The position numbers and the translations under genes were made by a program. The notes beneath the pieces are model-generated. The model was not told where the DNA came from and did not search any database. It worked only from the letters and a program-made list of their open reading frames with translations. A stretch of 34,286 bases of DNA from Candidatus Buchananbacteria bacterium (GTDB taxonomy: Bacteria > Patescibacteriota > Patescibacteriia > 2-01-FULL-39-33), in contig CAIVNC010000037.1 of NCBI GenBank assembly GCA_903907165.1, forward strand, positions 1 through 34,286. The letters run 5' to 3'. The first letter of the stretch is position 1, and the number at the start of each line of letters is the position of its first letter. Positions 1 through 8,526 of the stretch are shown piece by piece.

Positions 1-1
1 C

Positions 2-625
2 ATGGGTTTAATGATTGCTTTTTTATCCTACACTATTTTATACATTGTTAATCCTGATTTATTAACCATTAAAATGCCAAACATAGGTCCGATAAATCAA
101 GTTGGAACAGTGGGGCCATCTACGGCTGGGGGCGTGGGAGGATCGGCAACTGGAGCACCAACGGGAGAAAAAAACAACCCAACCACACCAACAAACCCAA
201 CCCAGACACCATACAATCCTCAGCCTACTCCCGACATGAAAAAAATACTACAAGACAATGGTATTACCATCAGCCCAGATCTGCTAGATAGCGATCTCAG
301 GAAGATTAGCATGATACAAAAAGATATTGCTGATGATCTTTATAACATTAAAGCGGCCGGCGTAAATGATATAGTGTTGACCTCTGGATGGAGAGACCAA
401 CCGGGCGATGTCCACAATGATGGTGAGGCTGTAGATTTTATGCCAAACACAAATACTAATATCTATATGAACGCCTTAATCAACGCGGGTAAAAAAATTG
501 CCGATAGTAGCTATGGACCAATATACGAGGTCACTCTAAACAATCAGCAAACAGTAAGGGTCATCAAAGAACCAACTTGCTGGCACATGGACACAGAATT
601 ACAAAGAACCACTGGCGGGAAATAA
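2..625 (+). CDS. C-terminal portion (truncated by window edge) of a membrane protein with M15-like / DD-carboxypeptidase-fold domain
   Basis: TM segment GLMIAFLSYTILYIVNPDLL, Pro/Thr/Gly-rich linker, then SGWRDQPGDVHNDGEAVDF...CWHMD, which matches the H-x(n)-D / WHxD zinc-ligand layout of peptidase M15-type domains. The ORF is open to the left edge. Confidence 0.65.
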   Translation: MGLMIAFLSYTILYIVNPDLLTIKMPNIGPINQVGTVGPSTAGGVGGSATGAPTGEKNNPTTPTNPTQTPYNPQPTPDMKKILQDNGITISPDLLDSDLRKISMIQKDIADDLYNIKAAGVNDIVLTSGWRDQPGDVHNDGEAVDFMPNTNTNIYMNALINAGKKIADSSYGPIYEVTLNNQQTVRVIKEPTCWHMDTELQRTTGGK

Positions 626-667
626 GATCCGTATCTAATTTAATTGAAGGATCCAATAACCATAGAA

Positions 668-2008
668 ATGAAACCAATAAAATCAACTACAATTTTTTCC
701 TGCACCAAATGCGGCGCCCAATATCCTAAATGGCAAGGGCGCTGTTTGGAATGTGGCTCTTGGGGTACGCTAGTCGAAGAAGCTAGTAAAGTTAGCGCTG
801 CTAAAAATTTGAAACCTGGCAAACTAGCTGACAAACCACTAAATCTAAAAGATGTTGAGATCTTAGATCAAGAACGGTTAAAAACCGGCTCTGAGGAAAT
901 AGACCGAGTTCTTGGTGGTGGCATCGTCAAAGGCTCTCTTATTTTAATTGGCGGCGATCCTGGGGTCGGCAAATCTACTCTGGCCCTGCAGATTATTAAT
1001 CATGTTCCAAATTGTCTTTATGTTTCCGGCGAAGAATCGGCTAGTCAAGTCAAAATGCGTGCAGAAAGATTAAAGACTAATTTGGACAAGCTTCATTTCT
1101 TACCTCAAACAGATATTGAGACCGTCATCGCCTCTATCCGCGAAACCAAGCCAGCCATGGTTATTATTGATTCTATCCAAACCATGAACTACGCTGAGTT
1201 GCCAGGCGGACTAGGCAGTGCCAATCAACTATCCGCTTGTACTTCTCTACTTCTTGAAGCAGCTAAAGCGACGAATATTCCAATTCTCATTATCGGCCAC
1301 GTCACTAAAGACGGCTTTGTAGCTGGACCAAAAGCCCTTGAACATCTCGTTGATGCAGTGCTTTATCTTGAACGTGACGACCAGAATTTTTATCAAATCC
1401 TCAGGAGTGTAAAAAATCGCTTCGGCGCGACTGGCGAGATCGGCCTTTTTGAAATGACCACTATTGGCTTTAGGGAAATTAAAAATCCAGCTGAAATATT
1501 TCTCTCTGGTCATGATGATAACTCATCTGGCAAAGCCACAACTGCTGTCCTGGAGGGCAGTAGAACATTCCTAGCCGAGATTCAAGCCTTAGTCAACAAA
1601 ACTGCTTTTGGTTATCCGCAACGTCGTGCCACCGGCTTTGATCTCAATCGCTTGCAGATGCTTATTGCCGTTCTGGCCAAGACCGCCAAAATAAATCTTG
1701 GTAATCACGATGTTTATCTTAATATTGCCGGTGGCCTAAAAATAAAAGATCCAGCTGCTGATCTTGCTGTTTGCTTGGCTATCGCCTCGGCTTTTTTAGA
1801 TATTCCAGTTGGTACCAAAACTTTAGCTCTTGGCGAAATTGGTTTATCGGGCGAAGTTCGCTCGGCTAGTCAAACAGAAATTAGACTTAAAGAAGCCAAA
1901 AAATTAGGCTTCAATAAAATTATTATGCCACCAGGCAAAAATAAAACCGCCTCCAGTGAAGCGGTCTTAGTTAAAAACTTAGCCGAAGCAATTAAACTTT
2001 TGAAATAA
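668..2008 (+). CDS. radA: DNA repair protein RadA/Sms
   Basis: N-terminal zinc finger CTKCGAQYPKWQGRCLECGSWGT, Walker A GGDPGVGKST, KNRFG motif, C-terminal Lon-like domain. The ATG at 668 is preferred over the TTG at 644 used in the ORF track. Confidence 0.95.
   Translation: MKPIKSTTIFSCTKCGAQYPKWQGRCLECGSWGTLVEEASKVSAAKNLKPGKLADKPLNLKDVEILDQERLKTGSEEIDRVLGGGIVKGSLILIGGDPGVGKSTLALQIINHVPNCLYVSGEESASQVKMRAERLKTNLDKLHFLPQTDIETVIASIRETKPAMVIIDSIQTMNYAELPGGLGSANQLSACTSLLLEAAKATNIPILIIGHVTKDGFVAGPKALEHLVDAVLYLERDDQNFYQILRSVKNRFGATGEIGLFEMTTIGFREIKNPAEIFLSGHDDNSSGKATTAVLEGSRTFLAEIQALVNKTAFGYPQRRATGFDLNRLQMLIAVLAKTAKINLGNHDVYLNIAGGLKIKDPAADLAVCLAIASAFLDIPVGTKTLALGEIGLSGEVRSASQTEIRLKEAKKLGFNKIIMPPGKNKTASSEAVLVKNLAEAIKLLK
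1938..1968 (-). terminator. Putative Rho-independent terminator of recG, embedded in the 3' coding end of radA
   Basis: Minus-strand RNA AAGACCGC-TTCACTGGAG-GCGGTTTT followed by ATTTTTG: stem plus U-rich tail shortly after the recG stop. Confidence 0.5.
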
Positions 2009-2009
2009 A

Positions 2010-4070
2010 TTATTCTAAGTGATCTGAAAAATCCAGATTATCAACTTTCTTTTTCAATAAAGGATAATCTTTTAAATCATTTTCCTCCACAAATTTTTCC
2101 GCGGCCTCGCGGACTTTTTTGATTAGCTCAATATCTTTCAAGTCAGCGATTTTTAAATAAAAGCCAGCCATCCCTGACTGCTGATAGCCATAAACGGCGC
2201 CCGCTCCTCGCTGTTCCAAATCTCGTTGCGCCAAAACAAAACCATCTTGAGTTTCAACTAGTGGCTGTAATCTCGTGAGAGCGTCCGGATCCATACTATC
2301 GCTAAACAGAAAACAATAAGACTGATGTTCACCTCTACCAACTCGACCACGGAATTGATGAATTTGAGCTAGGCCAAACCTCTCAGCGCCTTCAATCATC
2401 ATTACTGTAGCGTTTGGCACATCAATACCAACTTCTACCACTGAAGTCGAAACTAATAATTTAATTTTTCCATCAGAGAAATCTTTAATTACCTCTTCTT
2501 TTTCTTTGGATTTTAGTCGGCCATGCATCAAGCCGATTTTAAACTCAGAAAAAACTTCTTTTTCTAGTCTCTCAAATTCCTCCTTCGCCGATCTGACGCC
2601 AAGCTTATCAGACGGATCAATTAGAGGGCAAATTACAAAGGCTTGCCGGCCTTTTTTTATTTGTTCAGCAATAAACTGATAAGCTAAATGCCTTTTATTT
2701 GACTCAACGATTTTGGTGACAATTTTTTTGCGACCAGCTGGCATTTCTTTGATTATGGAAATATCCAAATCACCATAAACTGTCAGGGCTAACGATCTTG
2801 GAATCGGCGTTGCTGTAAGCGACAAGAAATGCGGGTGATTTTTGCTTTTTTCCTTTAAAATTTTGCGCTGTTCTACGCCAAAGCGATGCTGTTCATCAAC
2901 CACCGCCAGAGCCAAATTTTTAAACTTCAAATCTTCAGAAATCAAAGCATGAGTACCGACAATAATATCAATCTTACCAGAAGAACAAGCTTTCAAAAAT
3001 TCAGCCCGATCAACTTCATGATCGTCAATGATTTTTTGAGCACTAGTATTTAATCCGATTCGTACTCCTGATGATCCGAAAAATTTCTTAATCGTTTTAA
3101 AATGCTGATGAGCCAAAATTTCCGTCGGTGCCATTATCGCCGACTGAAATTTATTCAAAGCCACATTATACATGGCCAGAGCCGCCACCAAAGTTTTGCC
3201 AGACCCCACATCACCTTCTAGTAGTCTATTCATCGGCTGATCAGCTTGCATATTTTTCAAAATCTCCCAAGCCGATTTTTTTTGATCGCCAGTCAGATTA
3301 AACTTCAAACCATTAACGAAATTTTTAGTTTCTTCTTGAAAGAAATTAATTTTGTAAGCCGTAGCTTGTTCTAGTTTTTTTCTGAGCAATCTCGATCTGA
3401 CCTGCAAGGGAAATAACTCGTCAAAAGCCAATCGTCGACGAGCTGAAGCCAGGCTATTTTTATCTTTAGGAAAATGAATTTCTTTTACCGCCGAATTAAA
3501 ACTAGGAAATTTTTCACCAGCAAAAACTTTTTCCGGCACCTCGTCTTCAATTTTGTCAATCACCTCGAGAACTGATTTAACCAAAAGATTGATTTGCTTG
3601 CTGGTAATGCCCTGAGTCAAGGAATAAACCGGCACAATACTAGCCTGATTGCCAGTAGCCAGATCGGCTCTTTTATACTCTGGCCCATTAAAATGCAAAT
3701 CAAACATATCACCGACAACCTTGCCAGAAAAGTAATACTCTTCACCCTGCCTCAGACTACTGCTTATCCAAGGCTGATTAAACCATAAAATTTTAACTGA
3801 ACCAGTTTCATCGCTAACCAGGCCTTCGGTGAGCATGGCTCGCTTACGAGAAGTTCGTCGATTAGCCAAGAGCTCTAATCGCCCCTTAATTGTCACTGTT
3901 ATCCCCGGCTCAAGTTTTTTAATAGGCAAAAACAAGCTAAAGTCATCATAACGATAGGGATAATAAAAAATGAGATCGCGAACGGTCTCAATTTCTAATT
4001 TTCTCAAGCGAGAAATGAGAGTCTTGCTTACTCCCTTTAGTTGATTGATTTTAGTTTCCAAAGTAGTCAT
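2010..4070 (-). CDS. recG: ATP-dependent DNA helicase RecG
   Basis: N-terminal MTTLETKINQLKGVSKTLISRLRKLEIETVRDLIFYYPYRYDD, wedge domain, LLEGDVGSGKT Walker A, DEQHRFGV, SLTATPIPRSLAL, QIHQFRGRVGRG. Confidence 0.97.
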   Translation of the reverse strand: MTTLETKINQLKGVSKTLISRLRKLEIETVRDLIFYYPYRYDDFSLFLPIKKLEPGITVTIKGRLELLANRRTSRKRAMLTEGLVSDETGSVKILWFNQPWISSSLRQGEEYYFSGKVVGDMFDLHFNGPEYKRADLATGNQASIVPVYSLTQGITSKQINLLVKSVLEVIDKIEDEVPEKVFAGEKFPSFNSAVKEIHFPKDKNSLASARRRLAFDELFPLQVRSRLLRKKLEQATAYKINFFQEETKNFVNGLKFNLTGDQKKSAWEILKNMQADQPMNRLLEGDVGSGKTLVAALAMYNVALNKFQSAIMAPTEILAHQHFKTIKKFFGSSGVRIGLNTSAQKIIDDHEVDRAEFLKACSSGKIDIIVGTHALISEDLKFKNLALAVVDEQHRFGVEQRKILKEKSKNHPHFLSLTATPIPRSLALTVYGDLDISIIKEMPAGRKKIVTKIVESNKRHLAYQFIAEQIKKGRQAFVICPLIDPSDKLGVRSAKEEFERLEKEVFSEFKIGLMHGRLKSKEKEEVIKDFSDGKIKLLVSTSVVEVGIDVPNATVMMIEGAERFGLAQIHQFRGRVGRGEHQSYCFLFSDSMDPDALTRLQPLVETQDGFVLAQRDLEQRGAGAVYGYQQSGMAGFYLKIADLKDIELIKKVREAAEKFVEENDLKDYPLLKKKVDNLDFSDHLE

Positions 4071-4083
4071 TTTGGAGGGAATC

Positions 4084-4200
4084 TAGTGTGTGACCAGCAG
4101 GAATTGAACCTGCGTTCCTCGGCAGCGCCAAATACTCCTAGTCGTCGCATCTGTCGGACACTCGCCTGGGTCGGCTCGTTCCTGCCGTCGCAGAAGTGAT
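4084..4200 (-). repeat. tRNA-Arg 3' fragment (31 nt) joined to repeat unit E1
   Basis: 4084-4114 is identical to 4239-4269 (3' part of tRNA-Arg plus flank). 4115-4195 carries CTCGGCAGCGCC...ATACTCCTAGTCGTCGCATC, partly shared with the unit at 5000-5091. Confidence 0.6.
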
Positions 4201-4243
4201 TTTCAAGATTACGCGAGAAAAACAAATCCGTAATAGCTTAGTG

Positions 4244-4317
4244 TGTGACCAGCAGGAATTGAACCTGCGACCTTCAGCTCCGCAAGCTGACGCTCTATCC
4301 AGCTGAGCTATGGCCAC
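4244..4317 (-). tRNA. tRNA-Arg(GCG)
   Basis: Reverse complement GTGGCCATAGCTCAGCTGGATAGAGCGTCAGCTTGCGGAGCTGAAGGTCGCAGGTTCAATTCCTGCTGGTCACA folds into a cloverleaf. Anticodon loop TTGCGGA. No encoded CCA. Confidence 0.93.
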
Positions 4318-4333
4318 ATGTAATACTTAATTT

Positions 4334-4852
4334 CTAGAATTTCAACCTACGACGAATCATTTCAGTCAATGGTTCATCTTCTCGATCTAAATTTTCTTTT
4401 AAGAACTTTAGCAAGTACTGTCTTATTTCTAAAACATCTTGCCGATCGCCAAGCGGAATAGTTAATCTACCTCTTAATGGATTTCTAAATTCGAAATACA
4501 AATTTTTTGTTCCACCGTCCTGATAAATCATAAAAAAATTAAGCATCTCATCATAGCGATAAAATCTATTAATGTCTTTTATGCCATCGGGCGTGATGTA
4601 AAAATCAACCGTTTGCGGTTCACGGTAATCATACAATAGAATAACTAAAAAGAAAATAACCAGAAAGATGATAAAAAGATAATTTTTTCCACCCATCAGC
4701 GGTCCGTCACCTAACGACCACCAAATTGCAATGGCTAACAATAAGATAGCTCCAACATACCAATATGGTGTCTTTTTATATTTTTCAAATTCCTTGTACT
4801 TCCAAGAAAAAATCACTTCACTTAATTGCTGTTCCCGTTTCGAACTAGCCAT
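4334..4852 (-). CDS. Uncharacterised membrane protein, two TM segments near the N terminus
   Basis: Hydrophobic TPYWYVGAILLLAIAIWWSL and YLFIIFLVIFFLVILLY, then a soluble domain. Complete ORF. Confidence 0.75.
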   Translation of the reverse strand: MASSKREQQLSEVIFSWKYKEFEKYKKTPYWYVGAILLLAIAIWWSLGDGPLMGGKNYLFIIFLVIFFLVILLYDYREPQTVDFYITPDGIKDINRFYRYDEMLNFFMIYQDGGTKNLYFEFRNPLRGRLTIPLGDRQDVLEIRQYLLKFLKENLDREDEPLTEMIRRRLKF

Positions 4853-4902
4853 ATTTTTAAATTATAATGTAATAATTTTAAACTATACTTAAGCTCCGCT
4901 TG

Positions 4903-4993
4903 CGGAGAGACAGGGATTCGAACCCTGGGTAAGCCCCTAAAGACCTACAACGGTTTAGCAAACCGCCGCCTTCAGCCACTCGGCCATCTCTCC
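4903..4993 (-). tRNA. tRNA-Ser(GCT)
   Basis: Reverse complement GGAGAGATGGCCGAGTGGCTGAAGGCGGCGGTTTGCTAAACCG...GGGTTCGAATCCCTGTCTCTCCG; long variable arm typical of tRNA-Ser; anticodon loop TTGCTAA. Confidence 0.95.
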
Positions 4994-4999
4994 ATATGT

Positions 5000-5111
5000 T
5001 CTCGGCAAAGCCTCAATCAAAAATCTGAGGCCGACTGTCTGCCAGGGTCGCCTTTGCGACCCATGCAATACTCCTATTCGTCGTATCGCATCCACTCGGC
5101 CATCTCTCCAT
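5000..5111 (-). repeat. tRNA-Ser 5' fragment (20 nt) joined to repeat unit E2
   Basis: 5092-5111 is identical to 4976-4995 (5' end of tRNA-Ser(GCT)). The adjoining unit carries a GGGTCGC-CTTT-GCGACCC hairpin (5045-5062) and ATACTCCTATTCGTCGTATCGCATC, partly shared with E1. Confidence 0.6.
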
Positions 5112-5153
5112 GCATCCTAAGTTAAATCTCCAGGCATTTTTAATTTAGCCTTG

Positions 5154-5240
5154 CGGAGAGGGCGAGATTCGAACTCGCGATCCTTTTAAGGGGATTTCAG
5201 TTTTCAAGACTGACGCATTCAACCGCTCTGCCACCTCTCC
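5154..5240 (-). tRNA. tRNA-Ser(TGA)
   Basis: Reverse complement GGAGAGGTGGCAGAGCGGTTGAATGCGTCAGTCTTGAAAACTGAAATCCCC...GCGAGTTCGAATCTCGCCCTCTCCG; long variable arm; anticodon loop CTTGAAA. Confidence 0.95.
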
Positions 5241-5321
5241 TTAACTTAGTACTTAGCCTAAATATATTAACAAAAAAACAACTATTTGTAAATACCTCAA
5301 ATTCCCTAAAATAAGAGAGTT

Positions 5322-6053
5322 TTATGTGCCCCTAGCCAGGACCAGGGCGGTAATTTGTTTAAATCCCGCCCTTTTTAATATTCCGGCACATTCGCCCATT
5401 GTGGCTCCCGTAGTATAAACATCATCAACTAAAACTATTTCTCGATCCAATAGACCGCATTTGAATTCATTAACCTTAAAGATACCCCTGACATTATTTT
5501 GCCGATCAGCCGAATTAAGCTTTGCTTGTGGCTGACTATTAATAATCCTAGAAATAATTCCCGACTCAATCTCATTACCGAAAACCCGATTAAGCGATTG
5601 GCAGATTAATTGCGCCTGATTAAATCCTCTATTTAAAAATCTCTTTCTATGTAAAGGCACTGGCACTAAGACAGCATTATGTTGCCAATCATTTTTATTC
5701 CCAAAATAATTCTTAAACAGATCATCAAGATAGCTACTCAAATCTTCAACAAATTCATATTTTATAGCACTAATAATTTTCTGAATCAGTTCATTATCAT
5801 AGCTAGCCACTATCCATAAACCATTTAAAATAATTTTATCCCTACAAGATTCGCAAGGACTACAATCGTCTTTTATTCTTTTGCAAACCGGACAAAATCT
5901 ATTTTTATGACAATCAATAGCCGATCGACAAGAAACACACAGCCACTCACCTTCTCTCCCACAATTCAAGCAACTAACAGGGAAAAATAAATCTTCAAGC
6001 CATTTTTTCGCTAGTAAAAAATAACAATTATAATTATTATTCCCATTTAGCAT
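5322..6053 (-). CDS. comF: ComF family protein (amidophosphoribosyltransferase-like)
   Basis: N-terminal zinc-finger cysteines (CLNCGREGEWLCVSCR...CPVCKR), VPVPLHRKRFLNRGFNQAQ, PRPP motif VLVDDVYTTGAT. The internal ATG (MLNGNNNYN, 6053) is preferred over the track start 6134. Confidence 0.85.
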   Translation of the reverse strand: MLNGNNNYNCYFLLAKKWLEDLFFPVSCLNCGREGEWLCVSCRSAIDCHKNRFCPVCKRIKDDCSPCESCRDKIILNGLWIVASYDNELIQKIISAIKYEFVEDLSSYLDDLFKNYFGNKNDWQHNAVLVPVPLHRKRFLNRGFNQAQLICQSLNRVFGNEIESGIISRIINSQPQAKLNSADRQNNVRGIFKVNEFKCGLLDREIVLVDDVYTTGATMGECAGILKRAGFKQITALVLARGT

Positions 6054-6603
6054 AATCCACCTTCCAATCACTACCGTCTTTTTTAAACTGCAATAATAAA
6101 TTTTGATATACAGCCTCCGAGGTTTTACTAACATTATAATAGCGACGTTGAGTTTTAACTTCTATTTGAGCATCGCCTGTTGACTGATCTAATTTTAAGA
6201 CATTAGCAAGAATAGCCTTAGTATCATAACCCTGATAAGTTGTAGTGGCAACCCCCTTAATTAGATATGTTTCAACGTAATCAATCATTTTTTGAGTCAT
6301 TTGTGGCTCTAGATCAAGAATATTTTTGGAATCGGCTTGATTAGAATAACTTCCATAGCGCTCAGCAAAAGACATGGCTAATTGCTTTAAACCCAAAGGA
6401 TAAGTTTTTTCTTTAGCCAGAGCCAAATCGTCGGCTGGCGGTAACTGATTCATTTGTTTTACAACCGTATTGCTTACCGTAGTCGTAGTATTTAGGTTAA
6501 CCACCTGATGCGGTTTAGCCTTTGGGCGGAAAATTAGCCATAAAATCAAAGCTAAAATCAACAGAGCAACCACAGCAATAATAATTTTTTTTCTTTTATC
6601 CAT
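6037..6603 (-). CDS. Single-pass membrane-anchored protein of unknown function
   Basis: Starts MDKRKKIIIAVVALLILALILWLIF, followed by a soluble domain. Sits in the T4SS-like operon. Confidence 0.75.
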   Translation of the reverse strand: MDKRKKIIIAVVALLILALILWLIFRPKAKPHQVVNLNTTTTVSNTVVKQMNQLPPADDLALAKEKTYPLGLKQLAMSFAERYGSYSNQADSKNILDLEPQMTQKMIDYVETYLIKGVATTTYQGYDTKAILANVLKLDQSTGDAQIEVKTQRRYYNVSKTSEAVYQNLLLQFKKDGSDWKVDYAKWE

Positions 6604-6622
6604 AATAAAATTAATTAATAAA

Positions 6623-8524
6623 CTATTGTGCTTGACCCTCAATTAGACTAGCCTCAAAATCTTTTTTGGCCTGCTCAATCTCCAGTAACTGTCTAGGATC
6701 GGAAGTAATCAGCTGATCTTCTGAATAAGAAGCTACAACCTTGATCGCCGCATGCTTAGCTCCAGCAAAAAATATACCTTCACCAACGCCGCACTCTAAC
6801 AATAAATATTTTTCACCCTCAGTCAATAAGAAAGTTTTTTGAACTAGGTTGACCCCGGCCGGCGATTGTTTCATTAGCAATTGCAAAGAAGAATTATTAA
6901 CAATTGCCTGACCATAAGGTGAAGTTAAAAAGTCATTAACATCTTGAGTGATTGTCGTTACGCCCAAATAATATTTACGGCATCTTTTAACTAGCGCGAA
7001 AATAAATTTAGCTGAATCTTCGCGTTGCATCAGCCACCAAGCCTCATCCACCACCAAAATTCTCTTTTTTATCTCGCTTCTGACAATATTCCAAACATGA
7101 TTAACAATCGTATAAATAGCTAATGGCTTTAATTCATCTTCCAGGTCTCTAACACTAAAAACCACTAACTGATTTTTCATTACTACGTTGGTCGGATTGT
7201 TAAGCAAGCCAGAAAAAGTACCTTCGGTATATTTCTTTAATCTCAAGGCAATGCTCTCGGAGCCTTCCATGCCTTCCAAAATTTGCTGTAAATCACTTAA
7301 AATCGGCGGTTCTATTTTGGATAAATCAGATTCAGCAGTAATGTCCTTTTTAGCATAAGTCTCAAGCAAAGCTCGATCAATAACCGAATCTTCTTCATAG
7401 GTAACATCGCCAATCATTAATCTAATTAAACCTTTAACCGTGATTACGGCATTACGAATAATGTCTTCTACTTTTGAATCGCCACCAATCGCTCTTGGTA
7501 AATCAAAGGGATTAATTTTACTTTCAGAATTCAGTGAAACATCAATATAAGTTCCACCCACCGATTCGCATAAGTATTTGTATTCTCGTTCAGGATCAAT
7601 AATAATAACTTCCGTACCAAACATTAAGCTACGCAAAACTTCCAATTTAATAGTGTAAGATTTACCGGCACCAGAAGTAGCGAATACCACTTCATTGGCA
7701 TTTTGCAAAGAAAAGCGATCGAATAGGATCAAGCTATTATTGTGACGATTAATTCCATAAAGTACTCCGCGATCCGAAGTCAGATCAGATGACACAAAAG
7801 GAAAAGAACTCGCAGCTGGTGAAGTATTAATATTAACCAAAATTTCTAATTCATCGTCAGCCAACGGCAAAGTAGAAGTAAATCCCTGTTCCGCCTGATA
7901 AAATACCCTTCTGGAATAAACCATTGTGGAGCCAAAAACATTCTCCACTTTATTGGAAACCGTATCCAATTCCTCTAGTGTTTTACCGTAAACAGTAATA
8001 TAAACAGCTGTCTGAAAAAAATGCTCCGTGCCTTGAGTTAGAGAATCGCGTAATTGCTCCATATCACGAAATGCTGTTTCCATTAAAGGATTTCTAGGCG
8101 CTCCCTTTTCAGCATCGCTAACTAGTCCCGCCTCAATAATGCCTACCTTTTTCTTAAGCTGCTTTAGAATAACTGAGGCCTTAACTGGATAGAAATACAA
8201 AGCAATGTCAGCCGTGATGTCCATATTAATAATCGGAGAAAACCAACCAACATTAATATATCTTGGATATTCTATAACAAATAAAGTTCGCGCAAAAAGA
8301 TCTCCCAATTTTATATAAGAGCTTTGAACTTCAAAAGAAGTTGGGGAAATTAAGTCCTTAATCGAAACAACGCCTCGACGATAAATCATCTCCTCTTCCA
8401 AAGTATCCTTGGCCGTAGCCAATTCTTTAACTTCTATCTCTTTAACTGGCAAAACTGGCTCGGCATTTTGGCCGGGCATAATCACGGGCTGATAATTTTG
8501 TTCTAAATCTTTTGGTTCAAACAT
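6623..8524 (-). CDS. VirB4/TraC-type ATPase, C-terminal ATPase part
   Basis: GINRHNNSLILFDRF, Walker A FATSGAGKSYT, VIIIDPEREYKYL, Walker B RILVVDEAWWLMQ, TITQDVNDFL. Confidence 0.9.
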   Translation of the reverse strand: MFEPKDLEQNYQPVIMPGQNAEPVLPVKEIEVKELATAKDTLEEEMIYRRGVVSIKDLISPTSFEVQSSYIKLGDLFARTLFVIEYPRYINVGWFSPIINMDITADIALYFYPVKASVILKQLKKKVGIIEAGLVSDAEKGAPRNPLMETAFRDMEQLRDSLTQGTEHFFQTAVYITVYGKTLEELDTVSNKVENVFGSTMVYSRRVFYQAEQGFTSTLPLADDELEILVNINTSPAASSFPFVSSDLTSDRGVLYGINRHNNSLILFDRFSLQNANEVVFATSGAGKSYTIKLEVLRSLMFGTEVIIIDPEREYKYLCESVGGTYIDVSLNSESKINPFDLPRAIGGDSKVEDIIRNAVITVKGLIRLMIGDVTYEEDSVIDRALLETYAKKDITAESDLSKIEPPILSDLQQILEGMEGSESIALRLKKYTEGTFSGLLNNPTNVVMKNQLVVFSVRDLEDELKPLAIYTIVNHVWNIVRSEIKKRILVVDEAWWLMQREDSAKFIFALVKRCRKYYLGVTTITQDVNDFLTSPYGQAIVNNSSLQLLMKQSPAGVNLVQKTFLLTEGEKYLLLECGVGEGIFFAGAKHAAIKVVASYSEDQLITSDPRQLLEIEQAKKDFEASLIEGQAQ

Positions 8525-8526
8525 AT

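Noticed and set aside
4084-4114. Second tRNA-Arg gene
   Set aside because: Only the 3' T-arm and acceptor strand are present; no D-arm or anticodon arm follows.
6053-6134. Track start for comF (MLVKPRRLYIK...)
   Set aside because: The first 27 residues overlap the upstream gene and do not resemble ComF; the ATG at 6053 fits better.
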